Source: Mucilaginibacter frigoritolerans
GTDB taxonomy: Bacteria > Bacteroidota > Bacteroidia > Sphingobacteriales > Sphingobacteriaceae
Length of the DNA stretch: 64,000 nt
Assembly (NCBI RefSeq): GCF_007830615.1
Contig: NZ_VLLI01000007.1
Coordinates: 248,001-312,000 of the forward strand
Reading direction: 5' to 3'
Positions 9,020 to 18,180 of the stretch are shown piece by piece (position 1 is the stretch's first letter; each line of letters begins with the position of its first letter). The position numbers and the translations under genes were made by a program. The notes below the pieces were generated by a model, which was not told the origin of the DNA, did no database searches, and saw nothing but the letters and a program-made list of their open reading frames with translations.

Positions 9020-10009
9020 ATGCCGGAACAAATTTATAACCCGTTTACTGCTTTTAACTTTAGCAACCGCAACTGCTTTTTAACCGGGCAAACGTTAACT
9101 ACCGAAGAAGAAAAGATACAGGTTTTTCCGCAATGGCTAATGAGCCGTTACAAGCTGGAAGATATGCCCTTTAAAATGCTCGACGAAAGCATGGCTACCT
9201 ATAAAGATATTAAAATACCCTGCGCCGCACACATTAATGAAACTTACCTTGAACCATTAGAAGCAGAAATTGCTGCTGCTTTTAAAATTGGCTACGATGC
9301 CGTTAAAGAGCTGGATGAGCTAAAGCTATTTCAATGGGCAGGTAAATTGCTATACGGAATTATTTTTAACGAGATACAAAGCGGCATTAAACTACAACAT
9401 TCGCAGGGCGAGGAATTTAATATTTCGCAATCTATTATCCATAAGTTCAGCAACCTGCATTTAATGCTGCAAAGCCTTAATTTGCCTATAACGTTCGAAG
9501 ATTTTAAGCCCTACAGCATATTTTTATTTAAGGTTGATAACAACCCTGAAGAGTTTGGCTATCGCGATGAGATCAATACGCAGACCTTTTCACTGCGCAT
9601 AAAAGATTTTGGGTTGATTATTTGTTTGCAGGATAATGGCGCCAATAAATATTATCACCAGGAGATATTACAGAAAATTGAAAACGAGGTATTGCACCCT
9701 ATTCAGTTTGAAGAATTTTGCGGACGGGTGTTTTACTCGGCTTACCTGTTTAATCGCTTGCCTGAGTATAATATTTTACCTGTAGCCGATGATATTTATA
9801 TTGAGGCAATGCCACTGCGCGGCATGAGCAGCAAGCCATTGTTTGACCATTGGGTTGGCAAAACCTTTGGCCAGGTGCTGGAAAGCTTTTGGAAAAATTG
9901 GGGATTCTTGCTGTTAGAAATTATCAAGAACCCCGAAAAACCTATGAGCTTTTTATTTAAAGCCGATGGCAGCCTGATTAGTGCGTCAGAGATTGAACTC
10001 CCGCGGTAA
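9020..10009 (+). CDS. Conserved-looking protein of unknown function, 329 aa
   Basis: I do not recognise this protein. The ATG at 9020 was chosen because TATCTTTG ends five bases before it. There is no signal peptide and no membrane segment, so it is probably cytoplasmic. The opening NCFLTGQTLTTEEEKIQVFPQW has the flavour of a small metal-binding or HNH-like entry (CFLTG), but a second cysteine pair is missing, so this is only a resemblance. The remainder is a mixed helical protein rich in aromatic residues. Its last 32 bases overlap the convergent rhomboid gene. Confidence 0.75.
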   Translation: MPEQIYNPFTAFNFSNRNCFLTGQTLTTEEEKIQVFPQWLMSRYKLEDMPFKMLDESMATYKDIKIPCAAHINETYLEPLEAEIAAAFKIGYDAVKELDELKLFQWAGKLLYGIIFNEIQSGIKLQHSQGEEFNISQSIIHKFSNLHLMLQSLNLPITFEDFKPYSIFLFKVDNNPEEFGYRDEINTQTFSLRIKDFGLIICLQDNGANKYYHQEILQKIENEVLHPIQFEEFCGRVFYSAYLFNRLPEYNILPVADDIYIEAMPLRGMSSKPLFDHWVGKTFGQVLESFWKNWGFLLLEIIKNPEKPMSFLFKADGSLISASEIELPR

Positions 10010-10610
10010 CTTGTTCTATAAAGCTGTGCACCACATGAGGTTGCAGGATAATGGTAATCAGTAAGCCGCTTAAAGCACCAAACATGTGCGCATCATGGTT
10101 AATATTGTCGCGCGAGTATTTGGAGGCATAATTACAATAAACCAGATATAACACACCAAATATTACTGCGGGTATACCAATTGGGATTGGCATAATCATC
10201 ATTCTATCCAGTGGATTAAACAGAATAGCACTGAATATCACAGCACTTACTGCTCCCGAAGCGCCCAGGCTATGATACCAGTCATCATTGCGGTGCTTAT
10301 ACACAGTTGGTAAATCACTTAGTATTAAGCTTACAACGTATAATAATCCAAATTGCCAGTGTCCTAACAATGGTTCCAGGCGGAAAGCAAAGAAATAAAA
10401 CGATAGCATGTTAAAAAACAGGTGCATCCAATCGTTATGGATTAGTCCGCTGGTAATTACTGTATAAACCCGGTGCCTGCGCGATACGCTATAAGGATGG
10501 AGGATTAAATTGGCATACAAATTATCATTTGAAAATGCCATTACAGAAGTAAGTATGGTTATTGCAAATATGAATGACGCTACAGGCGCCATCATCAGGT
10601 ATTCCATCAT
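9978..10610 (-). CDS. Rhomboid family intramembrane serine protease
   Basis: A 210-residue polytopic membrane protein with about six hydrophobic segments. The catalytic serine lies in GASGA (Ser118) and the histidine in NHDAHMFGALSG (His175); HLFFNM supplies the conserved asparagine region after the first helix. Rhomboids cleave transmembrane segments of other proteins; the substrate is unknown. The start overlaps the stop of the upstream M14 peptidase by four bases (ATGA), so the two are translationally coupled and likely cotranscribed. The 3' end overlaps the convergent unknown gene by 32 bases. Confidence 0.88.
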   Translation of the reverse strand: MMEYLMMAPVASFIFAITILTSVMAFSNDNLYANLILHPYSVSRRHRVYTVITSGLIHNDWMHLFFNMLSFYFFAFRLEPLLGHWQFGLLYVVSLILSDLPTVYKHRNDDWYHSLGASGAVSAVIFSAILFNPLDRMMIMPIPIGIPAVIFGVLYLVYCNYASKYSRDNINHDAHMFGALSGLLITIILQPHVVHSFIEQVTAGVQSLTH

Positions 10611-12352
10611 TTCAGGTCGAGTTTTGTTTCAGTGAGTATTCTGCCTACAGGATAGCGCAGGTAAGTTTTTTCAAAATAGGGTGAATTGCGGTAAACAAAG
10701 TTTAATTGCGCTGATGCACTTTTTGCCAGTTTAGGATTATCCGCTTTTTCTTTGTCCAGCTTTTTCCTTAGTTCCGGATCGTTTTTTAAAAGTTCGGCAG
10801 CAACATCTTCAAATACATAGTCCGAAAAATATTCTTTCTCACCTAAAACAGAGTCGAAAAAGTTCCAGGCAAAAAAAGAATCAACTCCCAGTGGTTCCAG
10901 CGTTTCAACAATATAACGGTTAAGAGACTGGTTAGTATAAACCACATAATCACCGGCATAAAATTTCACCTTAGTATCAACAGGGTTCAGCTTAACATCA
11001 CTGTGCAGGTAATGCCCTTCATAGGGTCTTTGCGCAGTTTTATAATCGCCTATGTAATACATCTGCAAATCAAGCGAAGTATCATGCTCCAGGCGGTGCA
11101 TTTTTACATTGTTCAGCTTAAAAAGCTCTATAATCTTTCCCCATGCCTGCGGTATAACGTAGGCCAATGGTTTTTCAACTGATTCGGTAACTTTATAATT
11201 ATCGTAATACTTTATGGTTTTGGTATACGGCTTATCCCGGTCATAATATAAACGTGGCAATCCGCTTACTTCGCTGGTTTTATGGCCTGCAGTAAAACCT
11301 TTAAAGGTCAGGGTATCCACATGATCTTTATCCACATCCCAGTTTAAGGCAAAGGTTTTTTGCTGCTCAACCTGTTCATCTGCCTTATGCTTAAGCTCTC
11401 CTATTAAAACCGCATCGCGCTCGTTAATGTCTATCATGCCCTGCATGAAATCATAAGTAGCATACACGCGTTTGTCAAATGGTTTTAACATGTGTGTTTC
11501 CGTAATATAGCTAATAATGTTATGCTGTGAGGTATAGCCGGTTGCAAAGCGTGGTGTTTCTAAAAAGCTTACAATGCCTGAGTCCGGGCTTGTTTCTTCA
11601 CTCTCCACATAAGGGGTCATTTCATAACCACTCTTTTTCATGTAGGCATACATGTATGGCGATAGTGTTTTGGAAGTATAGTTAGCCAGAATAGGATTTT
11701 GTTTGTCTTTTTGCGTCTCGATCAGTGTCATTACATACTGATAATCGGCGCCATCGCTGGTATGGTTATCCAAAAATATTTCAGGATTCCAGGTGTTTAA
11801 TATTTTTTCGAAAGCAAGGGCATTTCTGCTATCTGCCTTTATAAAATCGCGGTTAAGATCCAGGTTACGATAATTACCCCTGAAACCATAAGCTCTGGGG
11901 CCATTTTGATTAATGCGGCTTAGTCCGCGGTTTAAACATCCGTCAATATTATAAACGGCAATAAAGCAAAGCACTACATTTTTGGGTAAGGCATTTTTTT
12001 TAAGCAGATCGCGGGTAAGCATCATACTGGCATCAATACCTTCGGGCTCGCCGGGATGGATCCCGTTGTTGATGAGTAAGATTCTTTTGTTTTCTTTTTT
12101 GATGAGCGATGGATCAAAAACCTTATCTCGCGATAAAACTACCAAAGTTAATGGCTTACCAACATCTGTTGTCCCGTAGTTGAACAGCTTCATTTGCTGA
12201 GGGTAATGCTTGCCCAGTTCCTGGTAATAGGTAATTATTTCGTTATAGGTAGCGGTATAGTTTTTATCCTTACTTAGCTCAAAGGGAGTAAGTTGAGCCT
12301 TAGCCTGTAAAAACGCCAAACTAATTATGGATGCAAATAGAATCTTCTTCAT
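10607..12352 (-). CDS. M14 family zinc carboxypeptidase-like protein, secreted
   Basis: A 581-residue protein with a signal peptide (MKKILFASIISLAFLQAKAQ). The M14 zinc motif HxxE is in NNGIHPGEPEG (His99, Glu102), with the third ligand histidine probably in LDNHTSDGADYQY and the substrate-binding region in RNLDLNRDFIK. The domain occupies roughly residues 25-320; the C-terminal 260 residues are less familiar and may form a second domain. It is likely a periplasmic or outer-surface peptidase. A good promoter (TTTG, 18 bases, TATATTTG) precedes it, and the rhomboid gene follows in the same operon. Confidence 0.87.
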   Translation of the reverse strand: MKKILFASIISLAFLQAKAQLTPFELSKDKNYTATYNEIITYYQELGKHYPQQMKLFNYGTTDVGKPLTLVVLSRDKVFDPSLIKKENKRILLINNGIHPGEPEGIDASMMLTRDLLKKNALPKNVVLCFIAVYNIDGCLNRGLSRINQNGPRAYGFRGNYRNLDLNRDFIKADSRNALAFEKILNTWNPEIFLDNHTSDGADYQYVMTLIETQKDKQNPILANYTSKTLSPYMYAYMKKSGYEMTPYVESEETSPDSGIVSFLETPRFATGYTSQHNIISYITETHMLKPFDKRVYATYDFMQGMIDINERDAVLIGELKHKADEQVEQQKTFALNWDVDKDHVDTLTFKGFTAGHKTSEVSGLPRLYYDRDKPYTKTIKYYDNYKVTESVEKPLAYVIPQAWGKIIELFKLNNVKMHRLEHDTSLDLQMYYIGDYKTAQRPYEGHYLHSDVKLNPVDTKVKFYAGDYVVYTNQSLNRYIVETLEPLGVDSFFAWNFFDSVLGEKEYFSDYVFEDVAAELLKNDPELRKKLDKEKADNPKLAKSASAQLNFVYRNSPYFEKTYLRYPVGRILTETKLDLK

Positions 12353-12366
12353 TAAAAAGCTTTTGG

Positions 12367-12396
12367 CAAATATAACTATGGGCAGTCAATAACAAA
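12367..12396 (-). promoter_or_regulatory. Promoter of the M14 peptidase-rhomboid operon
   Basis: On the minus strand, TTTG (12396-12393) is separated by 18 bases from TATATTTG (12374-12367), close to the Bacteroidota -33/-7 arrangement. The ATG follows 14 bases after the -7 box. Confidence 0.65.
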
Positions 12397-12401
12397 GGCA
12401 A

Positions 12402-12761
12402 TTAGAAACTACCTGTTGCTATTTGCTCCTGAATTTTTTTAGGAAGGCTTTTAAGTATCAAATCGTATGAGTGGTCAATCATTTCATGCAGCTGCTTTAT
12501 GGTTAAAGAACCATCCATGTAAACGGTGTTCCACAGTTTTTTATTCATGTGATAGCCCGGAATTACTTCGGTAAACTGTTCACGAAGTTCAACAGCCAGT
12601 TCCGGATCGCACTTTACATTAAAGCGGTTACCCTTGCTTATACTTATCAGCAAAAATATTTTTTCACCAACTTTATAAACAAGGGTATCCTCGCCAAAGG
12701 GTAAACCTTCAGTTACACCTGCTTTTTGCAGGCAATAATCCCGAAGTTCTTCAATATTCAA
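12402..12761 (-). CDS. MmcQ/YjbR family protein
   Basis: A 119-residue protein matching the MmcQ/YjbR (CyaY-like fold) family: LPFGEDTLVYKVGEKIFLLIS near the N-terminus, NVKCDPELAVELREQF in the middle, and a KKLWNTVYMDGSL segment followed by a C-terminal helix. Members are often called DNA-binding on the basis of fold, but no function is firmly established. It lies six bases after the stop of an outer-membrane protein gene on the same strand and may share its transcript. Confidence 0.85.
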   Translation of the reverse strand: MNIEELRDYCLQKAGVTEGLPFGEDTLVYKVGEKIFLLISISKGNRFNVKCDPELAVELREQFTEVIPGYHMNKKLWNTVYMDGSLTIKQLHEMIDHSYDLILKSLPKKIQEQIATGSF

Positions 12762-12767
12762 TTTATA

Positions 12768-13505
12768 TTAATAACCGAATGTTCTGATCTGCTTAATATA
12801 AGAAACAGTATTACCAAAGTAATATTTAAAGCCTATAGTAATTTGTCGGTATTGATCCGACGAATCGTTCTTGAATTTACTACCCGGGTCATTATATCCG
12901 TCAAGTCCTTCGCCATACACAAAGCTATGTACGTAGCCCAAATCAATAGCGAAGCTTGGTTGGTTATAATCATCGTATATTTTAAACTCATAACCAAATC
13001 TTAGCGGTATAGCTGGACTTATGCTGTTATCTCTTCCGGGGAAAACATAAGAAAGCGGTCCGTTGGCAGCAATAACATTGGTACGTTGTACCTTATTGCT
13101 ATTTATAACTATACCAAAACCGGTACCGGCATAAAAGTTTTTTAAGGCATTTAAAACCCAGCTGCCATCATAGTCAATTGCTGCTCCAAGTTGAACATCA
13201 GCATGAACAATTAACGCTTTAAAGTTGTTGGTGTATTTACGACCAAAAGGGTCAAGGTTGGTAGTTAGCCCGCCACCAGATAACTGTCCAAACTGAAGTT
13301 CGGCAGTAATAGGCAAATAAGGATTATAATTGTACACTAAATTCAAATTAGCTCCAACATGGCTATTTTGCTTGGTTATATTAGTGTATCCGCGTTCATA
13401 ACTTACATCTGCTCCCCAACCCCACTCATAATAGTTATAACCGCTTTGTGCTTTTGCGCTAATGGCTGCCAGCAGCACAGTAACAAATAAAATATACTTC
13501 TTCAA
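12768..13505 (-). CDS. Outer-membrane beta-barrel-like protein
   Basis: A 245-residue exported protein with a clear signal peptide (MKKYILFVTVLLAAISAKAQ). After it come alternating hydrophobic/polar strands rich in Tyr, Asn and Gly, for example NLNLVYNYNPYLPITAELQFG and AIDLGYVHSFVYGEGL, and an aromatic-rich end near YRQITIGFKYYFG. The pattern fits a small outer-membrane barrel of about eight to ten strands. The last residue is Tyr rather than Phe. No specific function is visible. A TATTTTTG box at 13554-13547 on the minus strand is a probable promoter, with a 40-base leader. Confidence 0.75.
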   Translation of the reverse strand: MKKYILFVTVLLAAISAKAQSGYNYYEWGWGADVSYERGYTNITKQNSHVGANLNLVYNYNPYLPITAELQFGQLSGGGLTTNLDPFGRKYTNNFKALIVHADVQLGAAIDYDGSWVLNALKNFYAGTGFGIVINSNKVQRTNVIAANGPLSYVFPGRDNSISPAIPLRFGYEFKIYDDYNQPSFAIDLGYVHSFVYGEGLDGYNDPGSKFKNDSSDQYRQITIGFKYYFGNTVSYIKQIRTFGY

Positions 13506-13572
13506 CGTTAAAAGTTAATCAATATTTACAATATTAGGGTCTGTTTCAAAAATAGAAAAATTATCTATAAAA

Positions 13573-14835
13573 ATGTCTATCATGAGTGTTAAATCATCGT
13601 TGTTCAATTTCACTGTTACCGACAGATTTTTAAAATATGTCACTATCGATACTCAATCTGATCCTGGTTCTGTTACCATTCCTTCTAGCGAAAAGCAAAA
13701 GGATCTTGGCCGATTGCTAGTTACCGAACTTCAAACCATCGGCATCACGGATGCGCACCTGGATGAATTTGGTTATTTATACGCAACAATCCCCTCAAAT
13801 GTTGGGAAAAGTGTTCCGGTAATTTGTTTTTGTTCGCACATGGATACCGCTCCCGATTGCAGCGGTACAGGAGTTAAGCCTTTAATACATAAAAATTATC
13901 AGGGTGATGATATTATTTTACCTGATGATCCATCGCAAATAATCAGGATGGCCGAACATCCTGACTTAAAGAACCAGTTTGGAAATGACATAGTTACGGC
14001 AAGCGGAACCACCTTGCTGGGAGCTGATAATAAAGCCGGCGTGGCCGAAATTATGGACGCCTGCTATCAATTGGTAAATCATCCAGAAATAAAACATGGT
14101 ACTATAAAAATATTGTTTACCCCCGATGAAGAGATAGGCCGCGGTGTTGACCACGTTGACATTAACAAGCTTGGTGCCTATGCCTGTTACACCATGGATG
14201 GCGAAAGCGCGGGCAATATGGAGAATGAAACTTTTTCTGCAGATGGTGCCAAACTGATTATAAAAGGAGTTAGCTCGCATCCTGGCTTTGCCAAAGGAAA
14301 AATGGAAAGTGCCATAAAAATTGCCGGTCAAATTATTGCTGCTTTGCCTTTTGAACTTTCGCCAGAGGGAACGGATAGGATGCAGGGCTTTGTACACCCT
14401 GTTGGCGTTGAAGGGCATGTAGAAACAGCCAGTATTGATTTTATTATCCGCGATTTTGATGATGCAAAACTTGTTGAACAGGCTGATGTGATACGTAAGG
14501 TAGCTGGGGCTGTATTAAAAAGCTTCCCTAGTTCATCGTACGAGCTACAGGTTAAACCTCAATACCGCAATATGAAAAGCGTTTTGGATAAACACCCTCA
14601 AATTGTTGAATACGGCATGGAAGCCATTAAACGTGCAGGGCTTGATGCCAAACTTTGCAGCATAAGGGGAGGAACAGATGGATCACGGCTTTCATTTATG
14701 GGCCTGCCTACTCCTAATATTTTTGCCGGGGAGCATGCCTTTCATGGCAAGCATGAGTGGGTATCGGTGCAGGACATGCAAAAGGCAGTGGAAACCATTT
14801 TGCATTTATGCATGGTTTGGGAAGAACGCAGCTAA
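13573..14835 (+). CDS. pepT: Peptidase T (tripeptide aminopeptidase)
   Basis: A 420-residue M20-family metallopeptidase of normal PepT length. It removes the N-terminal residue from tripeptides in the cytoplasm. Zinc ligands and catalytic residues are visible: SHMDTAPD (His and the catalytic Asp), LLGADNKAGVAEI (bridging Asp), FTPDEEIGRG (general-base Glu and ligand Glu), YTMDGE (Asp) and GEHAFHGKHEW (His). The dimerisation domain lies in between (about residues 215-320). Two in-frame ATGs nine bases apart are possible starts. It stands alone, divergent from the barrel protein gene. Confidence 0.93.
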   Translation: MSIMSVKSSLFNFTVTDRFLKYVTIDTQSDPGSVTIPSSEKQKDLGRLLVTELQTIGITDAHLDEFGYLYATIPSNVGKSVPVICFCSHMDTAPDCSGTGVKPLIHKNYQGDDIILPDDPSQIIRMAEHPDLKNQFGNDIVTASGTTLLGADNKAGVAEIMDACYQLVNHPEIKHGTIKILFTPDEEIGRGVDHVDINKLGAYACYTMDGESAGNMENETFSADGAKLIIKGVSSHPGFAKGKMESAIKIAGQIIAALPFELSPEGTDRMQGFVHPVGVEGHVETASIDFIIRDFDDAKLVEQADVIRKVAGAVLKSFPSSSYELQVKPQYRNMKSVLDKHPQIVEYGMEAIKRAGLDAKLCSIRGGTDGSRLSFMGLPTPNIFAGEHAFHGKHEWVSVQDMQKAVETILHLCMVWEERS

Positions 14836-14925
14836 AGCCTGTAACAATTGTATGATTAACGGTTTATCTGCTATGAACTTAGTAGATTTATTAAATATAA
14901 GACTCACCCTTATTTTTAATTACCG

Positions 14926-15615
14926 ATGAAAAAACTGCTCATTTTGTTTTTATTGCAGATTGGCGTTGCCAATACAATGCACGCACAGGATAAACACTGG
15001 CACTATTTATTTGATGGAAAATCAATAAATGAATTGCGCGGATATCAGATGGATACCTTTCCGGATGCCTGGAAAGTGGAAGACGGCGCACTGGTTGCCC
15101 AAACTAATGTCCCTAACGTAGACCTGGTGACAAAAGACACTTATACTAATTTTGACCTGACACTTGAATGGGCGATGTCAAAAGCGGGGAACAGTGGCAT
15201 TTTTTACAATGTGCAGGAAAAATCAACCCATGAATCAGGTAACGGGAACAGCCCCAACTGGTTAGATAATTTTGAATTTCAGTTGCTGGATGATATTGAT
15301 TTTAATGACCATGAGCCCAGGCGCTCTGCCGGTTCGCTTTATGACCTCATTACCCCGCAAAATAAACACCTGAAACCGGTTGGCGAGTATAACACAGCCC
15401 GGTTACTGGTTAATCATGGGCATGTGGAACAATGGGTTAATGGCGTAAAAGTAGTTGAATATGAGCTGGGATCACCAGAGCTTAATGAATTGATCAGCAA
15501 AAGCAAGTACAGGAATAACCCTAATTTTGCCAAATCAACCAGCGGCCATATCATGTTTCAGCATCACGGGCAACAGGTTTGGCTCAGAAACATAAAAATT
15601 AAGCGCTTATCATAA
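14926..15615 (+). CDS. Exported DUF1080 protein
   Basis: A 229-residue secreted DUF1080-domain protein, the second in the window. A signal peptide (MKKLLILFLLQIGVANTMHAQ) precedes the domain, which shows HYLFDGKSINELRGY, WKVEDGALVAQ, FDLTLEWAMSKAGNSGIFYNV and HGQQVWLRNIKIKRL, all typical of the 3-keto-disaccharide hydrolase/DUF1080 sandwich. Its relative at 6859-7725 is longer and diverged, so this is not a recent duplication. The role is probably extracytoplasmic glycan processing; the substrate is unknown. Confidence 0.87.
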   Translation: MKKLLILFLLQIGVANTMHAQDKHWHYLFDGKSINELRGYQMDTFPDAWKVEDGALVAQTNVPNVDLVTKDTYTNFDLTLEWAMSKAGNSGIFYNVQEKSTHESGNGNSPNWLDNFEFQLLDDIDFNDHEPRRSAGSLYDLITPQNKHLKPVGEYNTARLLVNHGHVEQWVNGVKVVEYELGSPELNELISKSKYRNNPNFAKSTSGHIMFQHHGQQVWLRNIKIKRLS

Positions 15616-15626
15616 AAAAGACAGCT

Positions 15627-15659
15627 TTATATTGCGCAGGGCTTGTTTGCGCAATATAA
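15627..15659. terminator. Hairpin between convergent genes
   Basis: TTATATTGCGCA (15627-15638) pairs perfectly with TGCGCAATATAA (15648-15659) around a nine-base loop. It sits between the convergent DUF1080 and TlpA-like genes and probably ends one or both transcripts, although the T-tract is short. Confidence 0.6.
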
Positions 15660-15671
15660 TGCCATTCCTTC

Positions 15672-16916
15672 TTATTTCTCTGCCAGCAAATCGTCTGTTA
15701 GTTTGGTAAATTCATCAATAAACTGGGTGTAGTATTCACCTGTACCTGGCCCGCTAAAGCCGGTATGTATTTTACGGACATCGCCTTTTTTGTCAATAAT
15801 AATGGTAGTTGGGAAGCCTTTAAAGTCGGCCAGCATGGGTAGGCTTTTTGCCGGATCACCTTTGGCAGGGGTATAACCCGTTATTAATAAAGGGTAGGGA
15901 ACATTGAAATGCGATTTTAACTGCTCCAGCGTTTTTTGCGATTTGGCAAAATCTGTTGTGCGCTCATAAGCCAAACCAATAACTTCAACACCTTTATCAT
16001 GATATTTAGGATAGTAATTGCTTACAAAGTAATTGGTTTCATCCATACAATTTGGGCACCATGAGCCTAGTATCTGTACAATAACCACTTTATTTTTAAA
16101 ACGTTTATCACTTAATGAAACGGTATTGCCGTTAATATCTTTAAAGCTAAAGTCAATTTTTTTATAGCCTGGTTTTAGTGCCGTTAGTGAATACGCATCA
16201 GGCAATTTGGCATTTGCATCTTTAACAGCGGTCCATGCGTCCTGACCAGCCAATCCGGAGTAAAATTTACCTTCGGTGATGGTTTTGTCATCGTTAATTT
16301 TTGCGGTAAAGAAAAAAGCATGACCACCATCAAAGCACGAAAGGTATAAATGGTCGCCCAAAACAGTTCCCTGCAAAAAGCGGTAATCACCGGTGGTACT
16401 CAAAAAAGTTCCGGTAAGGGCCGATCCGTTTTGTTTAAACTCGCCCACCAATTCATCTCTTCCGGGTGTACCATCGCCAAAAACAGCTGCCCACCTGCCA
16501 TCTATATTAAATGAAGCTTTTTGCTCGTCCTTAAAAAATCGCCATGCAGTATTTGGCGTAGCTGTAAATGGCACCTGCGAATCTTTTGTACCTAAATGCT
16601 TTATCCAGTTACCAGTTAAACCATCCGCATCCAGCTTCAGTTTAAACTCCGAGTCAAATAAAGGCATGCGGATAAAAACAGAATCGCCGATGGTTTTTAC
16701 ATCCGTTACTGTCAAACGCTCTGCACCGTTTAGTACGGTTAATTGCTGATGTCCATTGGTATCAATGACCTCGAAATTAAAAGGTATTTCGTTACCCGAT
16801 GATGTTTTTAAAACCCCACGCCAAACACCTGTTTGAAGCTTGGCTTGAGCCAGTATAGTCCCGCAAAAGGAAAATATCAATAAAGTTGATAGGATAAGTC
16901 GCTTATTTTTTAACAT
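15672..16916 (-). CDS. TlpA-like thioredoxin-fold protein, exported
   Basis: A 414-residue exported protein. The ATG at 16916 gives MLKNKRLILSTLLIFSFCGTILAQ, a good signal peptide; an upstream TTG would add five residues. The N-terminal 250 residues are beta-rich and unassigned. The C-terminal third is a TlpA/ResA-like thioredoxin domain with the redox motif SWCPNCMDE and a cis-proline region near FKGFPTTIII. Such proteins reduce or isomerise disulfides in the periplasm. A TACGTTTG box ends three bases before the ATG, so it may be transcribed separately from the acyl-CoA dehydrogenase gene upstream. Confidence 0.87.
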   Translation of the reverse strand: MLKNKRLILSTLLIFSFCGTILAQAKLQTGVWRGVLKTSSGNEIPFNFEVIDTNGHQQLTVLNGAERLTVTDVKTIGDSVFIRMPLFDSEFKLKLDADGLTGNWIKHLGTKDSQVPFTATPNTAWRFFKDEQKASFNIDGRWAAVFGDGTPGRDELVGEFKQNGSALTGTFLSTTGDYRFLQGTVLGDHLYLSCFDGGHAFFFTAKINDDKTITEGKFYSGLAGQDAWTAVKDANAKLPDAYSLTALKPGYKKIDFSFKDINGNTVSLSDKRFKNKVVIVQILGSWCPNCMDETNYFVSNYYPKYHDKGVEVIGLAYERTTDFAKSQKTLEQLKSHFNVPYPLLITGYTPAKGDPAKSLPMLADFKGFPTTIIIDKKGDVRKIHTGFSGPGTGEYYTQFIDEFTKLTDDLLAEK

Positions 16917-16942
16917 ATCCAAACGTATCAATTTTTTACTAA

Positions 16943-18082
16943 TTATTTAAGTACTTCCCGCGAAATTACAATTCTTTGAATTTCGGATGTACCCTCATAA
17001 ATCTGGGTAATTTTGGCATCGCGCATTAAACGCTCCACGTGAAAATCTTTTACAAAACCATACCCGCCATGTATCTGCACCGCTTCAACAGTAACCCGCA
17101 TAGCTACATCTGATGCGTAAAGCTTTGCCATTGAACTAGCCTGGGAGTAGGGTAAACCTTTATCTTTAAGCCAGGCGGCTTTTAAGCATAATAAACGTGC
17201 TGCTTCTATTTCAGTAGCCATATCGGCCAGCTTAAACTGGGTAGCCTGTAAATCGGCAATGGTTTTTCCAAAAGCCTTGCGTTCTTTTGAATATTGCACA
17301 GCCAGTTCATAAGCCCCCGAGGCTATGCCTAATGCCTGCGAAGCAATACCAATGCGGCCACCTTCAAGGGTAGTCATGGCAAACTTAAACCCAAAACCCT
17401 CATCACCCAGGCGATTTTCTTTGGGTACTTTCACATCAGTAAACATTAATGAATGGGTGTCGGAGCCGCGAATGCCCATTTTATTTTCTTTTGCGCCAAT
17501 AGTAAAACCAGGCATACCTTTCTCAACAATTAGCGCATTAATACCATTATGCCTTTTTGAGGCATCCGTTTGCGCCATAACAATATAGGTTGACGCTGAG
17601 TTACCATTAGTGATCCAATTTTTAACCCCATTTAAAAGGTAATGGTCACCCATATCAACAGCTGTGGTTTTTTGTGAAGTTGCATCCGAACCGGCTTCGG
17701 GTTCTGATAAACAAAAGGCTCCTATTTTTTCACCTTTGGCTAAAGGAAGCAAATATTTTTGTTTTTGCGCCTCTGTTCCATATTTCTCCAAGCCAAAACA
17801 AACCAGCGAATTATTTACAGAAACTACTACCGATGCTGATGCATCAATTTTAGACAATTCTTCCATCACCAGTACGTATGATATAGCATCCATGCCACTG
17901 CCGCCGTATTCAGGTGATACCATCATCCCCAAAAAACCCAGTTCACCCAGTTTTTTAATTTGCTCGCCTGGGAATTTCTGGTGCTCATCCCGCTCAATTA
18001 CGCCGGGCTTAAGTTCGGTTTGGGCAAACTCACGGGCTGCCTGGCGTATCATCATTTGTTCTTCTGTAAATTCAAAATACAT
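16943..18082 (-). CDS. Acyl-CoA dehydrogenase (short-chain/butyryl-CoA type)
   Basis: A 379-residue flavoenzyme that oxidises acyl-CoA to enoyl-CoA and passes electrons to ETF. The family signatures are present: GAFCLSEPEAGSDA near residue 125, NWITNG, RIGIASQALGIA, and YEGTSEIQRIVISREVL at the C-terminus, whose glutamate is the catalytic base of short-chain enzymes. The length is normal. No other beta-oxidation genes lie nearby. Upstream on the same strand, 68 bases before the ATG, is an intrinsic terminator that could attenuate this gene or end a small RNA. Confidence 0.92.
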   Translation of the reverse strand: MYFEFTEEQMMIRQAAREFAQTELKPGVIERDEHQKFPGEQIKKLGELGFLGMMVSPEYGGSGMDAISYVLVMEELSKIDASASVVVSVNNSLVCFGLEKYGTEAQKQKYLLPLAKGEKIGAFCLSEPEAGSDATSQKTTAVDMGDHYLLNGVKNWITNGNSASTYIVMAQTDASKRHNGINALIVEKGMPGFTIGAKENKMGIRGSDTHSLMFTDVKVPKENRLGDEGFGFKFAMTTLEGGRIGIASQALGIASGAYELAVQYSKERKAFGKTIADLQATQFKLADMATEIEAARLLCLKAAWLKDKGLPYSQASSMAKLYASDVAMRVTVEAVQIHGGYGFVKDFHVERLMRDAKITQIYEGTSEIQRIVISREVLK

Positions 18083-18149
18083 GGGTTATGAAATTTAAAG
18101 TCATGAAAATCAAAAATAATATTATGCATGCATAGTAAAAAATATCTTC

Positions 18150-18180
18150 AAAAAAAAAAGAGAGCTCTTTTGAAGCTCCC
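18150..18180 (-). terminator. Intrinsic terminator of a leader or small RNA
   Basis: On the minus strand GGGAGCT pairs with AGCTCTC (one G-U pair) and is followed by ten T residues, a strong rho-independent terminator. It points toward the acyl-CoA dehydrogenase gene but ends before it, so it terminates something transcribed from roughly 18200-18300: an attenuated leader or a separate small RNA. Confidence 0.65.
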
